Shown in pieces: positions 37,378-45,233 of a stretch of DNA of 64,000 bases. The number at the start of each line of letters is the position of its first letter. Positions within the stretch are counted from its first letter, which is position 1. The notes under the pieces are model-generated. The model saw nothing but the letters and a program-made list of their open reading frames with translations, was not told where the DNA came from and made no database searches. Both the position numbers and the translations under genes were made by a program. The stretch lies in contig NZ_SJPF01000001.1 in NCBI RefSeq assembly GCF_007859755.1, forward strand, positions 587,003 through 651,002. The letters are read 5' to 3'. The stretch comes from Blastopirellula retiformator. Its GTDB lineage: Bacteria > Planctomycetota > Planctomycetia > Pirellulales > Pirellulaceae.

Positions 37378-38238
37378 ATGCCGTTTCCTGAAATCGCAGT
37401 TATTATTTCGACGTATCAGCGTCCACAGCACCTTCGCCGCTCGCTTGAGTCGCTGGCGATGCAGCGCTGTGGCGCCGATCTCTTTGAGGTCATCGTGACC
37501 GACGATGGTTCGCACGATCAATCCGAAGAGGTTGTGGCGCGCTTCGCCCAGAGCGTCGATTTTTCGGTCGCATTTACCACGCACCCGCACAATGGATTTC
37601 AGCTGGCCAAGTGCCGCAACGAAGGGGTCGCCGCCAGCCGAGCGCCGTACATCATCTTTCTGGACGGCGATCTAATTTGCCCCAACGACTTTGTCGCCAA
37701 ACACCTCCACAACCGTCGTCGCCAAATCGCGATGGTCGGCGATTCGATCTGGATGAATCAGCAAGTTTCGGAATCGATTGGCGTCGACGAAATCCGCCAA
37801 GGCGATTTCCGCGCTTGGGCGACTGAAGAAGAAGAACGACGAATGCGCTGGAAGGCGCTGCGGGCTTCGATCTATAGCCGCCTGGGACTGCCCGATCGCC
37901 CGCGCATGAAAGGGGGCAACATCGCTCTCTGGCGCAGCGACTATGAAACGATCAACGGCTACGATCAAGACTTCGTCGGTTGGGGGCTGGAAGACAGCGA
38001 CCTGCAGCGACGTTTGTATCAAGCAGGCGTTCGTTTTCGCTCCAGCATGCGTTGGACGCGCACGCATCACATGTGGCATGCCCGCGATCCCTCGTACGTC
38101 GCCAAAGCGAGCGGCACCGACAACGAGAAACTGATGCGGGCCAATCGACCAACGCGTTGCGCCAACGGACTCAACCAGCGTCACGACATGAAGGTCCGCT
38201 ATTTTGACGGACCGTCGGCGGCTCGCCGCGCCGCCTAG
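37378..38238 (+). CDS. GT2 glycosyltransferase with galactosyltransferase-type C-terminus
   Basis: 286 residues. GT-A fold: EIAVIISTYQRPQHLRRSLE, EVIVTDDGSHDQSEEVV, and an IIFLDGDLICP metal site. The C-terminal part MKGGNIALWRSDYETINGYD and FVGWGLEDSDLQRRL is the Glyco_transf_7C signature, with E and D (ED) that likely deprotonate the acceptor. No signal peptide; cytoplasmic or peripheral. Its acceptor is unknown. Confidence 0.87.
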   Translation: MPFPEIAVIISTYQRPQHLRRSLESLAMQRCGADLFEVIVTDDGSHDQSEEVVARFAQSVDFSVAFTTHPHNGFQLAKCRNEGVAASRAPYIIFLDGDLICPNDFVAKHLHNRRRQIAMVGDSIWMNQQVSESIGVDEIRQGDFRAWATEEEERRMRWKALRASIYSRLGLPDRPRMKGGNIALWRSDYETINGYDQDFVGWGLEDSDLQRRLYQAGVRFRSSMRWTRTHHMWHARDPSYVAKASGTDNEKLMRANRPTRCANGLNQRHDMKVRYFDGPSAARRAA

Positions 38239-38263
38239 CGGCACTTGTCGATTTGGTAACCGG

Positions 38264-38611
38264 ATGAGCAACTCTCCCACCATCGCTTTCGCCGACCTGA
38301 CCAAGATCGATATCCGGGTCGGGCGCATCGTGTCGGCTGCCCCTTTTCCGGAAGGGAAAAGCTCGACGCATATCTTGCAGATCGACTTCGGCGAAGAACT
38401 AGGCGTCAAGAAATCGCTCGCTCGCCTGGCGCCGAACTACGGATTCGAAACTCTGGTCGATCGCCAAATCTTGGCGGTCGTCAACTTAGCGCCGCGACAG
38501 ATCGGCAATCATCGCTCAGAAGTGTTGACGCTCGGGCTCAATGACGCCAACGGGAACGTGGTCCTGATTGTTCCGGATACCGCAGTACCCAGCGGCAATC
38601 GACTCTACTAG
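38264..38611 (+). CDS. csaA: tRNA-binding-domain protein, CsaA-like
   Basis: 115 residues, a single EMAP-II/Arc1-type tRNA-binding OB fold: FADLTKIDIRVGRIVSAAPF, then KSSTHILQIDFGEELGVKKS and VVNLAPRQIGNHRSEVLTLG. The size equals CsaA, which acts as an export-related chaperone or tRNA-binding protein. It starts 25 bp after the GT2 gene. Confidence 0.8.
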   Translation: MSNSPTIAFADLTKIDIRVGRIVSAAPFPEGKSSTHILQIDFGEELGVKKSLARLAPNYGFETLVDRQILAVVNLAPRQIGNHRSEVLTLGLNDANGNVVLIVPDTAVPSGNRLY

Positions 38612-38622
38612 CACGAACGCGG

Positions 38623-38779
38623 CTAACAGTCCGTCGATTTTCTCGACGGACTGCGTGATCGCACGGATGCGATCCCAAAATAACGACGTAAGTCGTTATT
38701 TTGGGAGCCGCGAAGCGCTATGCTCTGAGCCTGGCGAGGTTGAAAAATGCCACGAGGGCATTTTTCAACCGGCGGCTAA
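38623..38779 (+). mobile_element. MITE family 1, copy B, with CTAA target duplication
   Basis: 149-bp element (38627-38775) with direct CTAA repeats on both sides. It contains perfect hairpins: CCGTCGA stem, CCAAAATAACGAC/GTCGTTATTTTGG and GTTGAAAAATGCC/GGGCATTTTTCAAC. The right CTAA contains the stop codon (TAG on minus) of the MOSC gene, so insertion preserved the stop. Confidence 0.9.
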
Positions 38780-39462
38780 GATCCTTTGTCGACCCGCTTG
38801 CGAAATTCGCCTCGCCAAGCCTCGGCAAGCAAGGGGCTCTCCGCCAGAACTGCGGCATCGGCCAGATTCTTTCGATCGTGATAGAAGAGCTGATTCAGCC
38901 GCGCGATCGTCCAGTCGTGCGCCGGACGCTCGATCAATTGCAGAGCATCGCCCACCTGCAGCGTTCCCTGCTGCAGGACGCGAACGTACCATCCCATCCG
39001 CCCTGTCTTTACCGCCAGCGCGGTCAACTCTTTCAGTCTCCATCGGCGGCCCAGCTTCCAGCAAGGCTGACGGGGCTGCGACACTTGCAACACCGCGGTA
39101 CCGACCTGGTAAACGTCGCCGAGACAAACCGACGCTTCCTGCAGGTGGGAGACCGACAGGTTCTCGCCAAACGCGCCGTCGCCAAACTTGGCCGTATTGA
39201 CCTTGCCGCCAAGTTCTTCTCGCCACACCGGATAGTGCGCCGAAGCGTACATCAAGATCGCCTTGTCGCGACCGCCATGATTGACCAGGTCGGCAACGCC
39301 ATCTCCCACGATTCCTTCCCAGTCGACTTCGACTGGCTCGCGCGTCGGCTGCTTGAAAAAACCGGTTGTCCACGCGCGGTCCATCGGATCTTCGGCATCT
39401 GCGCTGCCATATTCCTGGGGCAGACCGATTTGCACCTGCAGCAGCGTCGCCACGTCACTCAT
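38776..39462 (-). CDS. MOSC-domain protein (YiiM-like)
   Basis: 228 residues. MOSC hallmarks: VEVDWEGIVGDGVADLVNHGG, KAILMYASAHYPVW, FGDGAFGENLSV, and DVYQVGTAVLQVSQPRQPCW with the conserved Cys that binds a metal-sulfur cofactor. The C-terminal alpha domain fits YiiM, a molybdenum-linked protein with 6-hydroxylaminopurine resistance roles. The C-terminal stop lies in the target duplication of the adjacent MITE. Confidence 0.87.
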   Translation of the reverse strand: MSDVATLLQVQIGLPQEYGSADAEDPMDRAWTTGFFKQPTREPVEVDWEGIVGDGVADLVNHGGRDKAILMYASAHYPVWREELGGKVNTAKFGDGAFGENLSVSHLQEASVCLGDVYQVGTAVLQVSQPRQPCWKLGRRWRLKELTALAVKTGRMGWYVRVLQQGTLQVGDALQLIERPAHDWTIARLNQLFYHDRKNLADAAVLAESPLLAEAWRGEFRKRVDKGS

Positions 39463-39483
39463 CGCAAGATCCTATTCGCACAA

Positions 39484-40761
39484 CTACGGCGTTTCTTTGA
39501 GCGTCAGCGGATTGGCGAAGCTTCGCCAGATCGCTTCAACCTTCTGCCGGTCGACCGGGCCATCGTGCGGGACCGCCAGATAGCGCGAACGATAGGTCGA
39601 CTTCGAATCAATCTCAAACCCCCCTTCGACCTGCGGGCTGAAGCTGAAGTACGGTTTATCGGGATGCAGCCGAACCGGCTGTGGAAAGCGAAAGTTTTCA
39701 GGACTGTCCATGACCGTGATTCCAGCCAGCGGCGTCTTCTCGGCCGGCCCAAACATCTCGACCCAGCGCGGACGCGAATGATTGCCTGCCAGACGATCCT
39801 TCCCTTCGCTGGTCAGAAATCCGGCCTGCGGCGTTTGGTACCACTTTCGGCTACCGCGGAAGGCCATGCCGCCATAATGATACTGGCGAATTTTCAGCGG
39901 CTCTTCTCCGGCCGCCTGCTGAACCGACTCGATCTCTAGCAGAAACGGGTCGGCCGACGCATAGGCCCGCACCGACCAGGTCTCGTAGAGAACATCGATC
40001 GGCTTTCCGCTCGTCAGGTCGACATGCGCCAGTTCGACGTCGAATCCGCCGACAATCGGTCCTGAGAAGGTTCGCAACAGCCGGCGATGCTCGACCCGCC
40101 CCTGCTTCTTGAAGCTGTTCCAGAAATCGACCTTCCGCCCGGCGAAGGTCGTGTCTGTCCAGGCGAACATCGCGCCATGCTGATGCATATGGTCCGGCGG
40201 AAAGTCGTCGGTCACGATCTTGCCCAGCGGCGTACGAACCGGATGCAGGAAGCCGCTCCGTCCATATTCCGGCTGGCTGGCGTCAGGAGACGGCAATAGC
40301 CCCAGATGGTAGCGAAGCAGTTCCTTCCCGCCGATCTGCACCACCAGTTGATCCAGCCGCCGCTCGACGACGACGGCGTCCGGCAGCGTCTTCTGCGGGT
40401 CAGCCAAAACCGTCACCTCCCCGCCCGAGGGGATCTTCTTTGCGAGCCGCAGAAAGTATCGCCCCCGCTGGTGGTTCTCGCGGTTCGGTACAAACTGAAA
40501 ATCGACGTTCCCTTGGCGTCCCGAGCGAACCGCGTCGTCTTGGCCAGCCGGCCAGTCGACTTCCCGCGTCGCTGAGAACCCAGAGATCGCGGTGTTGCCC
40601 TGGTTTTCTAGGACTTGCGGCTGCTGACCCGACGCGGATGCGACCAGCAGCAGAACGACCGCCGGCGCTGATTTCCACCTTCCGCAAACCGTCACGACGG
40701 GTCCACTCCAAGAATTCTCCAGAATTTTTCCGATCGAGCGAACCATCGCCATTCTTTCCAC
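39484..40761 (-). CDS. secreted PmoA-like (DUF6807) protein
   Basis: 425 residues with a signal-like hydrophobic stretch at about 33-46 (APAVVLLLVASASG). The DUF6807 or PmoA-like pattern appears as FLHPVRTPLGKIVTDDFPPD, HMHQHGAMFAWTD, and HYGGMAFRGSRKWY. These proteins are common in planctomycete sugar-breakdown gene sets. No enzymatic data are known to me. The start is uncertain: ATG at 40761, 40752 or 40746. Confidence 0.8.
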   Translation of the reverse strand: MERMAMVRSIGKILENSWSGPVVTVCGRWKSAPAVVLLLVASASGQQPQVLENQGNTAISGFSATREVDWPAGQDDAVRSGRQGNVDFQFVPNRENHQRGRYFLRLAKKIPSGGEVTVLADPQKTLPDAVVVERRLDQLVVQIGGKELLRYHLGLLPSPDASQPEYGRSGFLHPVRTPLGKIVTDDFPPDHMHQHGAMFAWTDTTFAGRKVDFWNSFKKQGRVEHRRLLRTFSGPIVGGFDVELAHVDLTSGKPIDVLYETWSVRAYASADPFLLEIESVQQAAGEEPLKIRQYHYGGMAFRGSRKWYQTPQAGFLTSEGKDRLAGNHSRPRWVEMFGPAEKTPLAGITVMDSPENFRFPQPVRLHPDKPYFSFSPQVEGGFEIDSKSTYRSRYLAVPHDGPVDRQKVEAIWRSFANPLTLKETP

Positions 40762-41131
40762 GTAATTCGAGTACCGCCGGACATGATGACACCCGGCGGT
40801 GTGTGCTGACAGCTAAAGACCGTTAGATGTTTGCCTGGGTTCTTGCTCGGTCCGCTCCGGATTGCTTGGTTTTCTCGATAACCAATCAATTCGGAGCGGC
40901 ATCGGCGTTTCGAATCTCTCCGATTTCCCGAGTATTCTCTCCATCTTACCGAGGATGAAGCTTTTCTTCGCCTTCCCGCGGAGATTATGTGCGCCCTTCT
41001 TCTCAACAAGAACATCGGCGCTAAATCTTTTCTTCATTTTTTCGGGTGACAATGCGGCTTTCATAACCCGACTAGCCGCACGGCTGGTAGGTCTGCTGCA
41101 ACTCTAAACCGCGCAAACCCCCGAGAATTGC
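40762..41131. other. intergenic region before the pilin cluster
   Basis: 370 bp with lower GC than either neighbour. Short frames occur on both strands but lack ribosome-binding sites and family matches. No terminator or promoter is obvious. It separates the divergent DUF6807 and pseudopilin genes, so it should hold both promoters. Confidence 0.4.
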
Positions 41132-42289
41132 ATGCGATTTCATTTCCCTCGCCCTGGCTTCACGCTGGTGGAACTGCTGGTCGTCATCGCGATTATTGGC
41201 ATCCTGGCTGGGCTGATCTTGCCGGCCGTGGGAGCTGCCCGCAGTGCGGCCCGCAGCGCTGAGTGCAAGAACAACTTGCGTCAGTTTGGCGTCGGCCTGC
41301 AGGCCTATTCGTCTCAGCGCAAGAGTGGCGAGTTTTGCTCTGGGGCCTTCAACTGGCAGCGCGATGGCTCGGTCACCGATGTGGGCTGGGTCGCGGACCT
41401 GGTTAATCGCAACATCCCGGTCGGCACGATGCTCTGCCCCAGCAACCCGGCAACCGCTTCGCAAACGTACGACGATCTTCCCGATCTGACCTACGCTGAC
41501 TTTGGCGCTTCAAGCTGTACGACCGGCACGCCGGGCTGCAGCAACTTCTGCGGCTCGTCCGACAAAACCCTGCCGGACGGTTCGGTGCAGGTCAATCCTT
41601 GCAAGGCGATGTTGCAGGGAACGGTTTCAGATCGCCAAGCCTTCGTTCGCGAAGAGATCTACAACAAGTTCTACAACACGAACTTCACCGCCAGTTGGTT
41701 TCTCGTTCGCTCTTCGATGTCGGTCGAACCGGACGGCAACCTGAAGACGACTTGCGGCTCTGGCATCTATCAGAAAGGCGCCGGCAAAGGGCCGCTAACG
41801 CAAAGCCGAATCGACTCTGGCGTCGCGGCGGCGAACCTGGTTCCGTTTGTTGGCGACGGCCTGGGCGCCGGGCTGCTCGACTATCCGCTGGAAAGCGACG
41901 GCGGTAACCCGTTGCTCGTTCAGGCGATGACCGGCGGTCCTCGCATTTACAGCACCGCCGGCACAGCCGCTGGGGCACTTGCCAGCCCCGCCGTGTTGGC
42001 GACGCCGGCCATGGTCAGCGGCGGCCCGAAGTCGGCCTGGTGGGGCGCCTTCAACAACAACACGATCCAAGACTATCGCCAATTCGGCGCGGTCCACAGC
42101 AGCTACGCCAACGTTCTGATGGCGGACGGCAGCGTCACTTCCTACTACGATCCGAGCGGCGACTCGATGCTCAACAACGGGTTCCCCGCCAACGCCGGCT
42201 CGGACATTCAATTCAACAGCAACGAGGTTGAGGTCGACAGCACGTTGATCTACAGCCGCTGGGACTTAAACCCCAATACATTCCGTTAG
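41132..42289 (+). CDS. DUF1559 pseudopilin
   Basis: 385 residues. The type IV prepilin signal is [20 protein letters not shown] at about residues 9-28, with Gly before Phe as the cleavage site and Glu at +5. DUF1559 features follow: [13 protein letters not shown] and near the end [20 protein letters not shown]. These secreted pseudopilins are abundant in planctomycetes. Cysteine pairs ([21 protein letters not shown]) suggest disulfides. The second pseudopilin follows after 272 bp. Confidence 0.9.
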   Translation: MRFHFPRPGFTLVELLVVIAIIGILAGLILPAVGAARSAARSAECKNNLRQFGVGLQAYSSQRKSGEFCSGAFNWQRDGSVTDVGWVADLVNRNIPVGTMLCPSNPATASQTYDDLPDLTYADFGASSCTTGTPGCSNFCGSSDKTLPDGSVQVNPCKAMLQGTVSDRQAFVREEIYNKFYNTNFTASWFLVRSSMSVEPDGNLKTTCGSGIYQKGAGKGPLTQSRIDSGVAAANLVPFVGDGLGAGLLDYPLESDGGNPLLVQAMTGGPRIYSTAGTAAGALASPAVLATPAMVSGGPKSAWWGAFNNNTIQDYRQFGAVHSSYANVLMADGSVTSYYDPSGDSMLNNGFPANAGSDIQFNSNEVEVDSTLIYSRWDLNPNTFR

Positions 42290-42470
42290 AACGCCGGATT
42301 TTCTAGGCAGCGGCGACATTAACGAGATTCGATTACGGCGTTCATCAAACCTTGATCACGCCTCTGGATAATGGACTCAGCTTTAGAAAGGAGATTTGAG
42401 CCGGAGAAGGGAAAGTCTGATATCGGGCGACTTTCCCAGAGTCATCACAGCACATGTAAAAAAAGGCCGA

Positions 42471-42500
42471 CGCGTCCCCTGGAGAGAAACGCGTCAGCCC
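42471..42500 (+). promoter_or_regulatory. hairpin in the leader of the second pseudopilin
   Basis: GACGCGT and ACGCGTC pair around a loop in the leader region, about 60 bp before the start codon at 42562. It may stabilise or regulate the transcript; not followed by a T-run. Confidence 0.35.
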
Positions 42501-42561
42501 CCCAAAGCGTCTAACAACACTTTAGTTACAGCAATTTTTGCAAGAACCCTGGAGATTTGCA

Positions 42562-43869
42562 ATGAAGAAACGTGGTTTCACGTTGATCGAACTGCTGGTG
42601 GTCGTCGCGATCATCGGTATTCTGGCTGCCCTGCTGCTGCCGGCCCTGTCGCGTGCTCGCGAAGCGGCTCGCAACGCCCAGTGCAAGAACAACCTGCGTC
42701 AATTCGGTATCGCTTTCAGCGCTCAGGCCGACCGTGGTCGCACCAAGAAGCTGGTTAGCGGCGCCTACGACTGGGGCCGTGACGGTTGCCCGGACACCAC
42801 CGGTTGGGTCGCTGACGTCGTCAACTCGGGCAGCGGTTCGCCGGCTGACCAGATGTGTCCCACCAGCCCGCTTCGCGCTCTGGAAAAGCTGAACGACCTC
42901 CTCGGTGATGGTAAGTCCAGCAATATCACCTCGGATGTCACCCAAGGTAACACGACTTTCTTCTCGGGCGCCTGCTCGGCCTTCACCGGCGCGGTCCCGT
43001 ACCAGGTTGTCGCTCACCCCTACGCCGATCCGACCTCTCGTGGCCGTACGATTCAGCAGTACGTGCTGGAAGAGTTCATCAAGGCTGGCGTCAACACCAA
43101 CTACGCGCAGAGCTGGTTCGCTGCTCGTGAACGCCTCCGCGTCACGAACAACGACGGCGTTATCGCTTTCGATGCCGATGCCTCCAGTGCCAAGACCACC
43201 TTCGGCGACAAAGCTGGCGCCTACCAAGGTCTGACCCTTCGCGTCGTTGAAGCCTCGCCGATTCCGTCTTCGGCCATTCCGCTGCTGGGCGACGCCGCCC
43301 CGGGCGACTCGAACGAAGCGATCATGAAGTCGGACGTCGATAGCGACCTTGGCCTCGTCACCGGCGCCCGTTTGGCTGAGTCGTTCAATGACGGTCCGGC
43401 CTACTTCGATACTACGAACGGTCGCATTCGTTTGATCGAAAAAGAAACGGGTCTCCTGAACCTCTTCACCGACACCGACCCCTCGACCTCGTTGCCGATC
43501 TTCGCCAATGACTTTGTCCCGAACCTGGACACCGCCTCGGCGGACGTCAGTAACACGACGATGGGTGGTAGCGACAGCCTTATGTGGTTGCAGGACACTC
43601 GCGACTGGTTCGCGTGGCACGCTGGTGGTGGTAAGCCGAGCTGCAACATCCTGATGGCGGACGCTTCGGTCATCGAAGTGAACGACCTGGATGTCGATGG
43701 CTTCCTGAACCCGGGCTTCCCGGTCGACACCATGGCCGTCACCAAGAGCGTGGACGAACGTAAGTCGACCATCGGTTTCACGACCAGCACGGTCGAATTC
43801 GATCCGGGCAGCTGCTACAACGGCCCCTCGATCGACAGCCAAGCCATCAGCAAGGGTAAGTTCGAGTAA
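42562..43869 (+). CDS. DUF1559 pseudopilin (probably highly expressed)
   Basis: 435 residues from ATG 42562, preceded by GGAG. The prepilin signal [20 protein letters not shown] begins at residue 3, so the leader is very short. DUF1559 core: [12 protein letters not shown], and near the end [20 protein letters not shown] with C-terminal GFPVD. Codon use is biased to CTG, GGT/GGC, ACC and GAA, more so than in its paralogue. A strong terminator follows. This suggests abundant product. Similarity to the 41132 pseudopilin suggests duplication. Confidence 0.9.
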   Translation: MKKRGFTLIELLVVVAIIGILAALLLPALSRAREAARNAQCKNNLRQFGIAFSAQADRGRTKKLVSGAYDWGRDGCPDTTGWVADVVNSGSGSPADQMCPTSPLRALEKLNDLLGDGKSSNITSDVTQGNTTFFSGACSAFTGAVPYQVVAHPYADPTSRGRTIQQYVLEEFIKAGVNTNYAQSWFAARERLRVTNNDGVIAFDADASSAKTTFGDKAGAYQGLTLRVVEASPIPSSAIPLLGDAAPGDSNEAIMKSDVDSDLGLVTGARLAESFNDGPAYFDTTNGRIRLIEKETGLLNLFTDTDPSTSLPIFANDFVPNLDTASADVSNTTMGGSDSLMWLQDTRDWFAWHAGGGKPSCNILMADASVIEVNDLDVDGFLNPGFPVDTMAVTKSVDERKSTIGFTTSTVEFDPGSCYNGPSIDSQAISKGKFE

Positions 43870-43909
43870 GCTTGACCTTTGTTGATACCGGCTCAATTCC
43901 CGATTTCGG

Positions 43910-43950
43910 CCTTGGGGGCGACCGTTTCGCCCCCAAGGTTTTTCCTTTTT
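43910..43950 (+). terminator. strong intrinsic terminator after the second pseudopilin
   Basis: CCTTGGGGGCGA and TCGCCCCCAAGG form a perfect 12-bp stem around CCGTT, followed by TTTTTCC and more T residues. Transcription of the pilin likely stops here, leaving the DUF1573 gene at lower level. Confidence 0.92.
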
Positions 43951-43969
43951 TTGGCGTTTGACCTTCCGT

Positions 43970-45184
43970 ATGAATAAGCTCCCCTTGCTCGCCTCGGTTG
44001 CTCTCATTCTTGGCCTCGTCTGCTGGTTCTACATGGGAGAGGCTCAGCAAACGACGCCAGTTTCGTTGACCAGCAGCGTTCCCCAATCCCCTACCGATTC
44101 CCCTTCCCCGAAAGAAGACGCGCAGGCGACCAAGTCGCCCGCTTCCCCCGCCCCGCCGCAACCGCAACCGAAGGTTTCGATCGAACAGGACACGTTCAAT
44201 TTTGGCGCGATGGAGCGTTTCGAAGAATCATCGCACGTCTTCGTTATCAAGAATGAAGGAGACGCCCCACTGCAACTAACGATCGGCTCTTCCAGTTGCA
44301 GTTGCACCATCGCCAATCGCGAGTCGGATGAAGCGATCCCGCCTGGCGGATCGACCGAGATTAAGTTGGACTGGGAGATCAAGTTTAAGTCAGGACCGTT
44401 CCGCCAATCGGCCTCGATCTTGACGAACGATCCTGATCGTCCGCAGTTTGACCTGGTCGTCGAAGGGGTTATCGCCTCGTATGTCGCCGCCTATCCTGAA
44501 AAGCTCATCATTTCGTCGATTCCGCTTGGCAACTCCGAGCGGCATGACGTCATCATCTACTCGATGATTTGGAGCGACTTCGACAAATTGGAAGTCTCCA
44601 GCGATTACCCCGACGCCCTCGTTTCGGTCGTTGGAGTCGAGCCGGTCGACGTCAAGTCGCTGGGGATCGAACGAGCGACCGCCGCGCGGCGCGTCACGTT
44701 CGAGGTTTCCGACAAGATGCCTAAGGGAGGGTTTTCGCTCCCGTTTGAAATCTACGCGACCGCTCCCGAGAACGAAACATCGAAACGGAAAGAGGAACGC
44801 GATTACATCAACGTGTCGGGCAAGGTCGTCGGCCCTTTCCGGATCATCTCCGACGCGATCGATATTCACGGCGTCATCGAACTCGGCAAATTTCAGCAGG
44901 AGGATGGCAAGGTGTTGCCGATGTCCTTCCATGTCCGCAATAAGCGGAAGAACGTCGAAGTTCTAGAAGTCGAAGCTCACCCGGCGTTCGTCACCGCAAC
45001 GCTGGAGCCGCACTCGCAACAAGGAAGGGAAAAGGGGATTTATACGCTAACCATTACAGTTCCGCCCGACTCCCCGGAGGGAGATTTCCTTGCTCCCAAC
45101 TATGGATGGATCAAAATTAAGACAAATCATCCACGCATTGATACGATGAAGTTTCGTTTGGATTTTTCAGTGATGAGCGAATAA
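43970..45184 (+). CDS. membrane-anchored DUF1573 protein
   Basis: 404 residues. One helix (LLASVALILGLVCWFYMG) anchors a Pro/Ser-rich linker (25-70) followed by a DUF1573 domain: FNFGAMERFEESSHVFVIKN, then GSSSCSCTIAN and IPPGGSTEIKLDW, an ASH/MSP-like immunoglobulin fold with the Cys-X-Cys hallmark. Further Ig-like segments continue to the end. ATG 43970 is preferred over an upstream TTG. It is 49 bp before the PilM fusion gene, so the two likely form one operon. Confidence 0.87.
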   Translation: MNKLPLLASVALILGLVCWFYMGEAQQTTPVSLTSSVPQSPTDSPSPKEDAQATKSPASPAPPQPQPKVSIEQDTFNFGAMERFEESSHVFVIKNEGDAPLQLTIGSSSCSCTIANRESDEAIPPGGSTEIKLDWEIKFKSGPFRQSASILTNDPDRPQFDLVVEGVIASYVAAYPEKLIISSIPLGNSERHDVIIYSMIWSDFDKLEVSSDYPDALVSVVGVEPVDVKSLGIERATAARRVTFEVSDKMPKGGFSLPFEIYATAPENETSKRKEERDYINVSGKVVGPFRIISDAIDIHGVIELGKFQQEDGKVLPMSFHVRNKRKNVEVLEVEAHPAFVTATLEPHSQQGREKGIYTLTITVPPDSPEGDFLAPNYGWIKIKTNHPRIDTMKFRLDFSVMSE

Positions 45185-45233
45185 GTCCTGCCGACTTGTT
45201 TGCTGCTAATGTCGACTTTTATCCAGCCAGTTC

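Noticed and set aside
40813..41107. Overlapping ORFs of about 80 residues on both strands before the pilin cluster
   Set aside because: No ribosome-binding site or family pattern; they appear to be chance frames in intergenic DNA.
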